From NCBI RefSeq assembly GCF_023159225.1, contig NC_063181.1, positions 22,098,073 to 22,162,072 of the forward strand: DNA of 64,000 bases, given 5' to 3'. The notes below the pieces were generated by a model, which saw only the letters and a list, made by a program, of their open reading frames with translations, did not search any database and had not been told where the DNA came from. The DNA is from Perognathus longimembris pacificus. Its lineage: Eukaryota; Chordata; Mammalia; Rodentia; Heteromyidae. This document shows, piece after piece, positions 24,758 through 35,631 of this stretch. A program made the position numbers and the translations under genes. How positions within the stretch are numbered: position 1 is the first letter of the stretch; every line of letters begins with the position of its first letter.

Positions 24758-24856
24758 TGGGTGTATATTGACCTACAGTGGCAAATAGATCTCATCTGTT
24801 CTGAGACAAATTTTTGCATTATGGTTTATATTTTTCTATCATAAATTAAAACCAGT

Positions 24857-25087
24857 GACAGTGTAAACTAGTGATAAAAGCATATCTGGGCTTAGACATC
24901 ATAGGTTCTAATCCCAATTCTATTACTTAGTACTTTTGTGACCAAGTGAATGTCTTAAAGTTCTTCCATGTCTTTATTTGAAAGCTGTCAATTATTCTCT
25001 GTAATTATAGATAGGAAATAATAAATACCATCAAACTAGAATGGTGCCTGGCATATACTAAATGATCAGAAGATGTTAGTTATTGCC
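24857..25087 (+). repeat. MIR SINE, nearly full length
   Basis: Sense MIR blocks in order: ACAGTGTAAACTAGTGATAA, CTGGGCTTAGACATCATAGG, TTCTAATCCCAATTCTATTA, GTGACCAAGTGAATGTC, and the 3' block GGTGCCTGGCATATACTAAA with GATGTTAGTTATTGCC. This is the most complete MIR in the window. Confidence 0.85.
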
Positions 25088-25134
25088 ATGATGACTCTGA
25101 GGGAACTTATTGAGAAAATATCTACAGGCCATGC

Positions 25135-25210
25135 CTATCCCATTCTGTTCCATGCTAGCCTTCCACTGCATCTTCAAGACCCAGCTTCGCTTCTCTAGCT
25201 GTACAGAGGG
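25135..25210 (+). repeat. Possible L2 fragment
   Basis: TCTTCAAGACCCAGCTTCGC resembles the L2 block 'cttcaagactcagctcaaatg'. Too short for a firm call. Confidence 0.35.
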
Positions 25211-25214
25211 TTAG

Positions 25215-26695
25215 CTATGATGGGAGGCACCACAGCACCACAGGCTCCCTTGCTTGCTTCAAGAAAGACAGGAGCAAATGTTATGCCCACTAATTTAATT
25301 AGTTCAGTGACTTTGCATCTTGAAACATGAATATAATTATCATATATTGTGGCCTTCGTTTTTATTGGATAACATTTATGTGTTAGATCTTTTTAAAGAC
25401 TTGTTTGGAATATTACGACCAAATAACAAGGCTTAGTTGTTTACAAACTATAAACACAGTTTGCTCACTGTATCTTTTTCATGTAGGGAAGGGGTAACAG
25501 AGCTGCTTGTCATAAGAGCTCCGATTGCTTTCACAAAAACCATGATTCAAATACCACCATACTGGGAGTCAGTATTTCATGGTATATGCTTTTCAAACCA
25601 TTTTCAGTTTTAAAGTTTTGTGTACACAAGGAATAAAATTCAACTACCACAGAAGGGTATGCAGGGGATCCATCCATGTGCCCACTCCCCATTTACCTTT
25701 TCAGAAACCCTCCATGTTGAGTCTTCTGGATGCAGGGTATACAAAAGCCACATGCACTCCTTTAGTACACATAAAGACCCAGGAAGCAGGATATACTTTA
25801 ATTTACTTCTATAGCTATCAGGGTTAGAAAATTTGTATTTCACCAACACTATTTCTCTACCTCAGTTTGTTATTAGGTCTCAGATAGGCTATGCCATGAG
25901 GACCCCTAACATAGGAATGCATTTTCCTTTGTAGATGGAACTTCTGGAGAGAGCAATGCCTTTTCCACCTTAAATGTCTTCCTCAGGAGCTTGCTTCCAC
26001 AAAACCCATAGATCTTTCATCCACTTGGAATGAGAGGAGAAGAGAAGAGAGGACACTGTTTTAGGACACTAGAGAAAAGTAATAGAGAAGGGAGAAGAAA
26101 ACTTGGCCTTCCAGCAAGTCAATATTGGTTGTTAACATCGAAAACGAAATGTTGTACAACTTAAAGGATTTTTTTTCAGTGAAATTAAAGTTTATTTAAA
26201 AATACATAAAAATTTAAAAATTCACATTGACCAACTCAAACAATCTATTTCACAAGAATCACCAATCAATATCTAAGATCGTGTGGATACAAAGTATTTC
26301 CAGACCACCTAGTTAATAATGGTTGATAGTGGGAAAACACTACTGGAAATAATTATGACAGTAAACAAGGGGAAAACAGCATTGGATGTTATTTCTCATC
26401 CAGGAATATAGGATATTGCATCACAAAGACCTTTGAACAGTTTTATCTACTTTCATTGGCTTTCTCACAGAAGAAGGATAGGATTCAGTTGAATTTCAGT
26501 ATCTTTTCTGAGATTATTTATCTGGTGGTACATGACTTCACAGGGAAATATGACTTTTTAAATAAGTAACATTCACATTTAAAATATTCTTATTTAAGGA
26601 TTATTTCAAAAAAGGAATATTTTACCTAATAATCTAAGAAGAAAAGTAACTCTTTGTAAAAGAGAAAATTACACTGAAGAAGTGTTTCCCACATA
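25215..26695. other. Unclassified noncoding stretch
   Basis: Three overlapping frames at 25579-25849 (82, 64 and 69 codons, both strands) reflect low stop density, not a gene. No repeat was recognised. Confidence 0.4.
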
Positions 26696-26699
26696 CTAA

Positions 26700-26925
26700 A
26701 TCAATGAGGGTTTACTATCTTTGTATACTCAGATGCTCCACTAATGTTCGAGTGATCCTCATAGCAACCCATGCTGGTATCGTTATTACAACCATTTTTT
26801 GTGTGTGTGCATTAGAAAACTGAGTAAAATAGGACCAAGTAAATCAAAGTTACACACCAGAGAAAGGCTTGGATCCTAGACAGTGAAACTCCAAATTCCA
26901 TGCTCCTAGCTGTTTGCCTCTATTG
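26700..26925 (-). repeat. MIR SINE relic ending at the inverted repeat
   Basis: Reversed MIR blocks: GATCCTCATAGCAACCCATG, TATCGTTATTACAACCATTT, AAACTGAGTAAAATAGG, GGCTTGGATCCTAGACAG and CCATGCTCCTAGCTGTTTGC. The last block equals the MIR 5' end ('ccatgctcttaaccactatgct ... tgcctc'). The MIR end overlaps the left arm of the inverted repeat at 26912. Confidence 0.75.
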
Positions 26926-26985
26926 GGTAATTTCTTTATTGGGTATTTCTTTATTGGGTAAAGAAATTACCCAATAGAGGCAAAC
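26912..26985. repeat. Perfect 27-bp inverted repeat (hairpin) with 20-bp loop
   Basis: Bases 26912-26938 are the exact reverse complement of 26959-26985, with no mismatch. The left arm and loop also contain three tandem near-copies of TATTGGGTA(A)TTTCTT. The left arm starts inside the end of a MIR, so the right arm must be a reversed copy of it. This looks like a replication template switch. A functional hairpin RNA is possible but there is no evidence for one. Confidence 0.95.
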
Positions 26986-27214
26986 TTAGGGGATTTATAA
27001 ATATCTAATTGAAAGTTTTAACAATGTGTATATGTATAATTGAAAGTCTTATTAATACACAAAATGTTTTTGAGACATTCAAATAGAAATTTAGTGCATT
27101 GCAACTTTAATATATAGAAAAAGCATAGTAAATACTACTAACAAACAAGGCCGTCCATTATAATATTAAAGATATATACTCAGAAATTACTAAACACACA
27201 ATGAGTCTAGGTAG

Positions 27215-27252
27215 GCGCTATATATGTATATATTCATATATATATATATTGC
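27215..27252. repeat. TA-rich simple repeat
   Basis: Interrupted (TA)n with ATATATGTATATATTC and a run of seven TA units. Confidence 0.8.
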
Positions 27253-27254
27253 CT

Positions 27255-27480
27255 AGAATGAGGATAGGGAAGTTGATGGACTTGTCTAAATGCACAGAGC
27301 AATTAAACAATCCAGTTTCATTGAGTTTCTGAACCTATGCTCTTTTTTATTTTTTTATTTTTAATCTTTTTTTCTATTGTCAAAATGATGTACAGAGAGG
27401 ATACAGTTCATATCTTAGGCCTTGGGTACATTATTGTACTGTTTGTTGGACCTATGCTCTTAAACATGGTGTGCAAATCC
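27255..27480 (-). repeat. MIR SINE split by an L1 insertion
   Basis: Reversed MIR: AATGAGGATAGGGAAGTTGA, TCTAAATGCACAGAGCAATT and TTTCTGAACCTATGCTCTT on the left of the L1. CCTATGCTCTTAAACATGGT continues it on the right. The MIR sequence resumes exactly where it stopped once the L1 and one duplication copy are removed. Confidence 0.75.
27333..27461 (-). mobile_element. 105-bp L1 3' end inserted in a MIR, with 12-bp duplication
   Basis: ACCTATGCTCTT occurs at 27333-27344 and 27450-27461. Between them lies a T-rich tail, then CTATTGTCAAAATGATGTAC and GAGAGGATACAGTTCATATC, the reverse complement of the L1 3' end used elsewhere in the window. It is extremely 5'-truncated and lies in minus orientation. 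Confidence 0.9.
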
Positions 27481-27481
27481 T

Positions 27482-28093
27482 AGGTTCAGTGCTCCCAAAA
27501 TGTAAAATGAAAAGAACAATATCTGTCATCACCATGTATATAAGGTCTCTCTCCTTTGTTCCAGATATATGATGCACCTGGATTATATTCAACCTTCATC
27601 CAACTCTTTTGTCCCCCTTCCACTCCCTATCCTGGTGAATTACTTAGTCTTCTTTTTGTTTGTTCACTTTTTAATCTAGATCCTGCACATGAGAAAAAAA
27701 ATACCATGTACCTTTTGTCTTTCTCCGTCAGGTTTATTTTCCTCCCCAGAATGATTTCTATCCACATTCTTGTGAATATCAAATTTTCAGTCTTCTTTTT
27801 GGCTTAGTAGTACCACAACAATCTGAATATAATGTCTCACCCAACATCTTCCATGAAAGGACCCTCAATAGAAAATCATCCTTCCTTCATCTGTCCATCT
27901 CAGTAGACATAGTGCAATGTTAGTAAAAGGGTGCATGTTTAAACCCAGTCAGTCACTATCATTGACCTTCCATAATTTGTAAAATATTGTTGTATCCTAA
28001 GGAAAGCATCATTTGCCTATGTCATCATATCTTGCTGTGTGAGGGTCTGGACACTAGGCAGGTTTACCTTTACAGTCTTACTGAGCCCCCACT
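27482..28093. other. Unclassified noncoding stretch
   Basis: An 83-codon frame (27556-27807) is unsupported. CTGGTGAATTACTTAGTCTT and nearby T-rich text could be an old LINE but were not identified. Confidence 0.4.
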
Positions 28094-28329
28094 TTCAATG
28101 GGCATTTTTTTTTTTTTTTTTTTTGCCAGTCCTGGGCCTTGGACTCAGGGCCTGAGCACTGTCCCTGGCTTCTTTTTGCTCAAGGATAGCACTCTGCCAC
28201 TTGAGTCACAGCACCACTACTGGCCATTTTCTGTATATGCGGTGCTGGGGAATTGATCCCAGGGCTTCAAGTATTCAAGGCAAGCACTACTGCCACTAGG
28301 CATATCATATCCCCAGCCTTCAATGGGCA
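28094..28329 (-). mobile_element. IDL-Geo dimeric SINE with 11-bp duplication
   Basis: Minus-strand copy: T-rich tail (28105-28124), TTGCCAGTCCTGGGCCTTGG and CTCAGGGCCTGAGCACTGTC of the Geo half, then TGCGGTGCTGGGGAATTGAT and CATATCATATCCCCAGCC of the ID-like half. TTCAATGGGCA is repeated at 28094-28104 and 28319-28329. An 89-codon frame at 27987-28256 is created by the element. The long pure tail suggests a fairly recent insertion. Confidence 0.95.
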
Positions 28330-28805
28330 GCTTTGAGGCTTTGTTTCAACACACAATCACTCAGTCTGTCTGTCTTGGAAAGAGTAAGCAGCGGAATTCA
28401 CTGGTATTGCTCTAGTCAGATGTGATATCCTCTCATCCAAAGAACTCCAGATGTGCATCATGTTAATATCCCAGCTTACTTGTTTACTTGTGAACATATT
28501 CTCCTGTACCAAGTGAATGCACAGACTGTTTATACTGGATAACTATTATGGTATCATCCAAATAGAGATTTTTTTGGTTATTAATCAAATGATTCTGAAT
28601 TGTACATATTGCTTTTTCTCCCTAAAATTGACTCATGATGTTTACTGCAAGGGAAAATGCAAGATAGTAGTGTGCAGGCAATTAAGAATGATACATTTTT
28701 TTATGTTGGACCAGAACACTATGCATAATTTCCATCTAGTAGTATCAATCAAAGACACATGTACATATTTAAACTCAGTCATTATAAAAAGAAACATGTT
28801 TAGGA
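28330..28805. other. Unclassified noncoding stretch
   Basis: The 97-codon frame at 28517-28810 is rich in I, F, C and M and has no recognised domain. Confidence 0.4.
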
Positions 28806-28807
28806 AA

Positions 28808-29035
28808 TGAATCTTACTGAATGGTTACTCTATGCCAAGTAGTATGCTCAGTCTTAAAGATAGATCAATCAAGAGAATCCTGGCAAAATAAAAGAAGCAA
28901 ATCTTATGGTGTGAGAAATAAGTTTACAGAGCGCTAAGCACAATACATTAAGTGCAGTGATATAAGTATATTTAGGGTTTTATAAGGACACAGAGGAATG
29001 CACAGCAAAGTCATAGGGTAGAAGGGAAGCAAATT
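28808..29035 (-). repeat. L2 LINE 3' end relic
   Basis: ACTGAATGGTTACTCTATGC, CAAGTAGTATGCTCAGTC, AGTGCAGTGATATAAGTA and GGACACAGAGGAATGCACAG follow the reversed L2 3' end order. Confidence 0.55.
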
Positions 29036-29062
29036 GGCTTCCTATAGAAAGAAATAGCTGAA

Positions 29063-29397
29063 GGCTGAGTGTAGTGGTCTATGACTCTAATCTCAGTTAC
29101 TAGGCAAAAATCAGGAGGCACAGAGTTTGAGGTCAGCCTGAACAAAAAAGTCCATGAGAGCACATCTCCACAAAAAAGACAGGCATGGTAGCTTATGTCT
29201 GTAATCTCAGCTGCATGGGAGGATTAGGTGGGAGTATTGCATTTCAAGGCTAGCCTCAAGAAAAAATACAGGAGAATCTATATAAAAAATAACTAAAGCA
29301 ATGAAGATCTAGGTTACAGCACAAGATGGCAGACCACCTGCCTAGCAACTGTGATGTTCTAAGTTTAATGCCAGTACCATTCTGCTCTAAGAAAAGA
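29063..29397 (+). repeat. Trimeric B1-B1-ID SINE
   Basis: Three modules follow each other. First a B1 (GGCTGAGTGTAGTGGTCTAT, then GAGTTTGAGGTCAGCCTGAA). Then a second B1 (GGCATGGTAGCTTATGTCTG, then TTTCAAGGCTAGCCTCAAG). After the linker AATAACTAAAGCAATG comes an ID-like half with CCACCTGCCTAGCAACTGTG and a B-box-like stretch near 29362-29376. A related arrangement with the same linker is at 35632 and, more decayed, at 55806. It resembles the published B1-dID design with an extra B1. Confidence 0.75.
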
Positions 29398-29399
29398 AA

Positions 29400-29705
29400 G
29401 GTACCCTGGATATTGTATATGCATTTATTGGAACTAGGGAAGGGAAAGGGAACATCAAAATTGAGAGACAAAGGATGAAAGATGAACCAAAGCAAAAGCA
29501 GTCCTTACAAAACTATATGCTGTAAACCAACTGCATAACTCATGGGAGGGGGGAGGGAAATAGGGACGAGGGAAGGTGGGACAAAAATGAGGGAGGAGGT
29601 AGTAAGTTGGATAAGAAATGTACTCATTGCCTTATGTATGAAACTGTAACCCCTCTGTGCATCACTTTGACAATAAATATTTTTTAAAAGAAAGAAAAGA
29701 GAAGG
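29400..29705 (+). mobile_element. 5'-truncated L1 3' end
   Basis: Starts GGTACCCTGGATATTGTATA directly after the A-rich end of the preceding SINE. It continues with GGGAAGGGAAAGGGAACATC and a G-rich tract (29546-29605), and ends CTGTAACCCCTCTGTGCATC, TTTGACAATAAATATT. The poly(A) signal AATAAA lies near 29670. About 300 bp of 3' end is present, closely similar to 38550-38830. A 79-codon antisense frame inside it is an artefact. Confidence 0.88.
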
Positions 29706-29845
29706 AGAAACTAGCTAAATCATAAAGTTAATAAAATTCAGTGAAAAATAAATTTTTCTTACACATTTTTGAATTGTTTCACGCTTTAAAAGACTAATGA
29801 AAAACAGATTGTAATTTAATTAGTTTATTTTTTATTTTTATTTTT

Positions 29846-30080
29846 TGTTGGTTGTGGGGTTTGGCCTCAGGACCTGGGCTCTGCTCTTGAGCTCTTTTGT
29901 TCATGACTAGTGCTCCACCACTTTGAGCCACAGCTCCACTTTAAGTTTTTGAGTGTTTAATAGGAGGTGTAAGAGTATCTTATGGACTTTTCTGCCCCCA
30001 CTGGCTTCTAACTGTGATCCTCAGATCTTAGCCTTCTGAGTAGCAAGGATTACAGGTGTGAACCACCCGCACCCAACTAA
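29846..30080 (-). repeat. B1-Geo dimeric SINE
   Basis: Plus strand: T-rich tail, TGTGGGGTTTGGCCTCAGGA (Geo tail end), CACCACTTTGAGCCACAGCT, then GATCCTCAGATCTTAGCCTT and AGGATTACAGGTGTGAACCA of the B1 head. Confidence 0.85.
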
Positions 30081-30084
30081 GTTT

Positions 30085-32145
30085 GTTTTCACATATACAA
30101 AATTCCATGCTGTTGGCAGCTACTACAAAAAGAAGAAATAGGTGATTTTTAGAAAAGAAGAAATCAGTACTATTAGCAAAGCCTTAAAAATCATAAAATG
30201 CTAGAATGAAGTTGGGTGCATAAAGACGATAACAAAATTATTATCAAATGAGCTAATTTGAAATGTGACAGAATTAAGCACCAGCATATCATTTTCAATT
30301 GAATGCAAAAGAACAGTAATTAGAGGTCCCTGCCGCCAAATGGAATCATCCATGTATTTTTTCACAACATATTTTTCCCCAAATATGTGTACTGATATTT
30401 TGTAAAGAAAAAAACATTCTATACTCAAATGGTATATATGAGCTGAAATAAAATTATAAACATTCTTTTTACAAAAGTCCTTCAAATTTTTAATGAGAAT
30501 GCCACATTTCCCTGAAATTATTGATTAGGTAAATTGTCACTTTCTCCAGGATAACAATTGATATGCCACAAAACCAATTTCATAAACATTTGTGCAGGAA
30601 ATTTTGACCTGTGAAGTAAAGAAAAAAGTTGGGACAAAAATGAATTACACATTCACCAGTGAACTCAGAGTGTTCTAAACATGCTTGCCCATATGAACAC
30701 TCTTGTCTCTATTACTAAGCTGAAACTTAATCCTGGGCTTCTATTCCACTGGATTGAAGAGATTTTTATTTAGCAAGTTCCAGGTGAGCTCAATTTTAAG
30801 CCCTAATGTCATGAGCTCAGAGTTTTCTCCTTCCCCCGTGGAATCGGAATGCCATCAAAGTGCTTGAGAGCTTCAGTGGGATCACAGCACAGGGAAAAGA
30901 CATATGGTTCTCATCTGGTAACTGTCCACACAGCTTCCAGCTGTGGTTTACATAGACCCATCTGGTTTTCAGTCATTGTTATTCTTTTCTGAGATGTCTG
31001 CCTTTACATCTGGCTGTGCAGACACAGTTTCACACCACATGCACTACCACGTCACCTCTTCTGTACTCAGACAACCTTACAGGTCAACCAGCTCTCTCTT
31101 TTCTAATATAGGGAGGTTTCTTAAAGCTGTGGGAAATTTAGAGTACTCTACCTCGTGAATCCAGGCCCGTGGGACATGCAGTGAAGTCTAAGATGATTTC
31201 TGCCTCTAAATCAGTGCCACTATCAACTATACAACTATACAACTATCAACTATACAAGGGGTTGCTCTAAAGATACTGTGTCCCAAAAATCCAAACAGGA
31301 AGTTTCCATTCTGTCTGCCTCAAACCTACCTGGCCCTTGCAAACAGTCCACTAATTAATGGGTCACTTTGCTTTATTTTTTTTCCTGACCTTTTGATGAG
31401 TTTTATAGTCTTATTTGGGCTAGTGGTTATCACAGGTTTTCTTTTTTTTTTTTTAAATAAACTTAGGGGGTATGGCACAGAGGGCCTTGCTTCCCTATCA
31501 AATGTTTAACTCCTATGATAACCAAATACAAGAAGATCAGAGATAGCAGGGTTGATATACAACTACTCTATATCCAGGTGAGATATATTCTGGGTTTCAA
31601 TTGAGCCACTGTCAGAACCAGGGACAAGGTGGAATATAGATAAAATAAGTATAAAATATAGATATAGTATAGGTAAAAATGTATCTAATGACTTTGTATG
31701 TACATATTACAACTATTCTGTTCCTATCTCTTGGAAGCATAGACTCTGATATGTGAGAAGTTCTCAGTGCCTATGTTACCCATGTGAGGAGTTTACTCCT
31801 TTTAGTCTTGATTTTTGGAGGTACTGTGTGAGGCATGCTCTCTCTTGCCATCTCAGGCCCTGAGTGATACCCCGTCTTCATCCAAAGTCTTCATGGACTT
31901 TTGGTACTTAGTAACTTTCCCCACATTCTAGAACTATTTTTTTCCTGATGTGTTTTGTTCCTTAAGCAACAGAATTTTCATGCTCACAAACATCTGATTC
32001 TCTCTAGTCAAGCTGGCTTTATAAAGCATCTCTTATACTCCCATATTCTTATCTCTACCACAAAGATCTGGCTGTTACTAAAAGGATACTTTTTATTACA
32101 GCATAATCTTGACATGCCAAGGCACCTATAGATTTACAGCTCTTT
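30085..32145. other. 2-kb unclassified stretch
   Basis: A small tandem repeat of ACTATACA/ACTATCAACTA lies at 31223-31257 and a T run at 31441-31455. Frames of 94 codons (30201-30485, minus) and 71 codons (30943-31158, plus) are unsupported. No interspersed repeat was recognised. Confidence 0.4.
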
Positions 32146-32149
32146 GTCA

Positions 32150-32305
32150 GCTAAGAGCAAAGAGAGACTTCAGTGCCCCAAAGGCAGTGATTTTTGTCTC
32201 TTCTGATACTTGCTGAACCACTCTTGTCTAGAACAGTGCTTAGCAGGTACTTTGAAATTACAAACTATTTATTGAGTGCATAGTAATAAAGAGGTAAAAG
32301 GCAAT
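32150..32305 (+). repeat. L2 LINE 3' end relic
   Basis: TTTTTGTCTCTTCTGATACT, TAGAACAGTGCTTAGCAGGT and ACTATTTATTGAGTGCATAG match the sense L2 terminus 'tttgtctgttttgttcact ... tagaacagtgcctggcac'. Confidence 0.6.
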
Positions 32306-33028
32306 GGGCATGAACTTCCTTTGCAGCATAGTCCTTTTGCTCTGTGATCCTTCAAGATAAAGTCCTCATTTAAACTTTTACTGAATTCAATTGTACACCC
32401 TGACCATTGTGAACCTGAGAATTAAAAGATGATATTCTGAATCTTGCTATCACCAATATAACTTGTTGAGAGGTTTAGGTGTTTGATTATATTTTTATTT
32501 CCATGGGTATATATAATGGGGTGTAAAAAATTGTAAAAATCTCTAAGATTCAACTTGCTCTTTACCTGTGTTACCCATGTGAGACTGACTTCCTTTTCTC
32601 ATTGAATTTCTACTTAGTATGATAGAAGTTATCTGAGAAGTTATCTATTCATCATTGAAGAATGAATACCGATGATAATGAACTATCTAAAGGCTGTCCT
32701 AACTCTGTAAAAGTTTTCTAGACCCAAAAGAGCAGACTTTTTTTTGATGTTTTCTATTATTTGAACCTCAGCCATTCAATACAATTACTTTTGGTCTCAG
32801 TATAGTTTTCTTTTTTTTTTCCTACCACTAGATGTCAGGAACAATAAGAGTTGGCTTGTATCCATATTCACAGAAAAGGACCAATCTCCAAAACTAGTTG
32901 TTGTTGTTCTTTTTAAATATTTTTCAGTACTAACACTCATTTATTTTTATCAATACTTAAAATTTTAACTTTTGGCAAGATTTTATTTCAGTATAAACAG
33001 AATTAAAGTAAGTAAAGATGGAAAACAA
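32306..33028. other. Unclassified AT-rich stretch
   Basis: T runs near 32738 and 32810. Nothing else was recognised. Confidence 0.4.
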
Positions 33029-33029
33029 A

Positions 33030-33215
33030 TATTTCTTTATCCTTCCTTTAATTTTTTATTATTATGTTTTAATAGTTGAACAAAGAAGTTGCCATTTGAC
33101 AAAGCAGTATATGAATACAATATATCTTGTTTTATGTCAGTCCTTTCAATATTCTCACCTATCCCTCTCATACCGACCCCTTTCCTCTCTCTTCTTAATT
33201 TTGTAGGATATACAT
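33030..33215 (-). repeat. L1 3' UTR fragment, second lineage
   Basis: TAGTTGAACAAAGAAGTTGC, CAAAGCAGTATATGAATACA and TATTCTCACCTATCCCTCTC align block by block with 33665-33790 and more loosely with 36925-37130. These 3' ends differ from the CCCCTCTGTACATC type elsewhere in the window. Confidence 0.6.
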
Positions 33216-33639
33216 TTGATATTAGATTTTTTTGAGAAACATGTCTTGTTTGCTATGCAAAAAATAAGAGTTAAAGACATCTGGTAAATACTTGCTGATG
33301 TATCAGGAAACAAAAGAGACAATAAGTAAACTAAGGAAAAGAGGAGACAGGGCATTAAGGTAGTACCTTCACACAAGAAATCAGAAAAGCAGAACCGGGG
33401 GTAATGATCATGAAGGAAGCTCATAGTAGTTAGTGGAAGCAAGGAATAAAAGGATAGCCAGCTCTGTAAGACAAATGCCCAAAACTGTGGATGCAAATTG
33501 AACCCTTCCCTATTCAGACTTCCAAGACAGAACGGGGTCAGCAAAAAATTTATTTACTGGAGGAAATTACTGTGACAGAAATTGGAGATGGAATAACAGA
33601 AGGTAGAGGGATGCATGGTCACCATGAAGTGCTTTTGTA
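33216..33639. other. Unclassified stretch between two L1 pieces
   Basis: Contains the right part of a 129-codon minus-strand frame (33155-33544) that also crosses the L1 fragment on its left. Its translation has no domain I recognise, so I do not call it a gene. Confidence 0.4.
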
Positions 33640-34268
33640 TTTTTGGAATATTTTCATTATCTTTAAGTAGTTGTGCAAAGGAGTTGCCATTCCCCAAAGC
33701 AATTTATGATTACAGCACATCTTGATCAATGTCACCCATGTGGACATTCTCACCTATCTCTCCCAACCCAGCCCTTCTCTTATCTTAATTTTAGGTTATG
33801 TTTTTCACAATGTACTAAAGCAGTGTACAGTGCATCTTGATCTGTATCATACCTTCCTCATTTTCGCCCCTCTTTGACCTACTCCTTCCTTTTCATTTCT
33901 CAATTCCATGTTATATGCAATGGATTCTTGCCTGCATTCCCCTCTCTTCCTCCTTTATTCCCCTATCTTCCTCCCCTCAGCCCCACCCTCCTCTCTTGCA
34001 AATGCCCATTTGCTGATACTTATTTTATTGGTCTTTTAAAAGAGTTATACTCTCTAAAGAGCCTTTATACTTCAGTTAATTCATTTGAAACAGCTTACTT
34101 ACCTCCCAGTTTGTTTATTTGTAGATTTATAGGCACATCCCAGCTACCAAGAATGAGGGACACCATACAACCTATGTTTCTCTGAGTCTGGCTTACTTCA
34201 CTTAATATAATTTGGTTCCAAGTCTTTCCATTTCATTATGAGTGATACAATATTTTTCTTTCTGTTTT
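33640..34268 (-). mobile_element. L1 3' part (end of ORF2 region and 3' UTR)
   Basis: Reverse-complement L1. The 3' UTR comes first on the plus strand (TAAGTAGTTGTGCAAAGGAG, CCAAAGCAATTTATGATTAC) with C/T-rich tracts. Near 34170-34260 are CTGAGTCTGGCTTACTTCAC and TTCCATTTCATTATGAG, which match the segment around the ORF2 stop in mammalian L1s. The motif around 33690-33750 partly recurs at 33818-33870, so the 3' UTR holds an internal duplication. The 103-codon plus-strand frame here is antisense to the L1. Confidence 0.7.
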
Positions 34269-34269
34269 G

Positions 34270-35065
34270 ACCATGTCTAGTCTGAAAGAAGGCAGGAGTG
34301 CTGGTCACTGGGTATGGGACATTTTGCTTTGTTAGACTCCTCTGGTTACCAAGCTAATCCTTGAATCCAGGTTGCCCTTAGGAAGGATTTACATCTTTTA
34401 GGAAAAGGCCCACCCTCCTCTCCCACAGGATTGCCACAGTGTATCCTGGATCTATACCCCCTGGGAATGGAGTGGAGGAGTCAGGAACAATAGATACTGC
34501 TGTTCCTACATGTTCACCACAGAAGAATATCTGAATGCTGCAACTTATCATAAGAATTTAAGGAAGCTAGAGGAAGGAAAGTAGAAAGGGAATAAATAAG
34601 GACTTGCAACATTTACAAGATAAACTATTGTCCAGTCAGTGAGTGAGAGGTAAGCATTCATTAAATGCTATTGATTTTTTAATGTTTTGATATAAAAAGC
34701 AATTTTCACTATTAATCCTGAGACACTAGAACCACATGTTCTCAAATAATAACTGAAATAATGTAGCAATTTATTCTTCCTCATACCAATTTCTGTTTTT
34801 ATTAAACATAGCTTTCTAAGTATTTTGTTGCTTTATATCCTCTGAAACATATTAGATTTATGACATGATATAATGAACTAATAATTCAAATTGCTTGTTA
34901 CAGGTATTGCTTTCAGAATCCTTTTTTTGGGGGGAAATTAAATAGAAGAGGAAAAAAGAAATAAATCTATGTGATTTGATCACTGATTATGAGAACTGTT
35001 ATAGTATAAAGTGGGTCAAATAGCAAGTCAGCACTTTTAAGAGTGAGCACAATTTATCTTATATT
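34270..35065. other. Unclassified noncoding stretch
   Basis: A slightly GC-richer patch at 34280-34520 is unassigned. The rest is AT-rich. No coding signal. Confidence 0.4.
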
Positions 35066-35070
35066 TTATC

Positions 35071-35322
35071 TGAAGAGAGTCTCTTGGCTCATGCTTATAA
35101 TCTTAGGAGGCAGATGAGGCTGAGATCTGAGAACTGAGAACTGCATTTCCACCCAGAGCCGTAACACTGGTTACATTTATCTCCAAATAACCAGCAGAAA
35201 GCCAGGAGTGGAGATGTGCCTCAAGTGCTAGAGAGCCAGCTATGAACTAAACAAACAAACAAAAGCACTACCCTCCTGAGTTCAAGCTCCAGCACTTTCC
35301 AACCATAAACAAGCAAACAAAA
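35071..35322 (+). repeat. B1-Geo dimeric SINE
   Basis: TGGCTCATGCTTATAATCTT and GAGGCTGAGATCTGAGAACT of the B1 head, a linker ending TTATCTCCAAATAACCAGCA, then AAAGCCAGGAGTGGAGATGT and GAGTTCAAGCTCCAGCAC of the Geo tail. There is an AAAC-type 3' tail and an (AAAC) run inside the Geo half. Confidence 0.85.
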
Positions 35323-35631
35323 GTTGAAAACATTATAGAACATACTTTGTGATAAAATAGGAAGTTAAACAAACTTACATTTTTTGTCAACTTATAAACC
35401 TCTCTTAATTACTAAGATTTGGTTTATCTGTTCTCAAAGTTTGAATGACAGAGTAAAACTTTCCTAAAACAGAAGTACAAACAAATGGGCTAATGGTCTC
35501 AGGAAAAGCCACCTGGTCAAGATTCTCAGTACTTCCAACAATGACTGTGGGGAGAAAATCTCATTTCCATGAAATTTTTATTTGCAATATATTTCTAGTT
35601 ATTTTCTTTTTGAACAAATGAAAAATAAGAA

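Noticed and set aside
27987..28256. 89-codon frame containing a phenylalanine run
   Set aside because: The F run is the tail of a minus-strand IDL-Geo SINE and the rest is the same element.
31223..31257. Short tandem repeat of ACTATACA, considered as a CRISPR-like or iteron array
   Set aside because: Units are 8-12 bp with no spacers, and this is a mammalian genome.
33155..33544. 129-codon minus-strand open frame
   Set aside because: It crosses an L1 3' UTR fragment and translates to an F/L/S-rich sequence without recognisable features.
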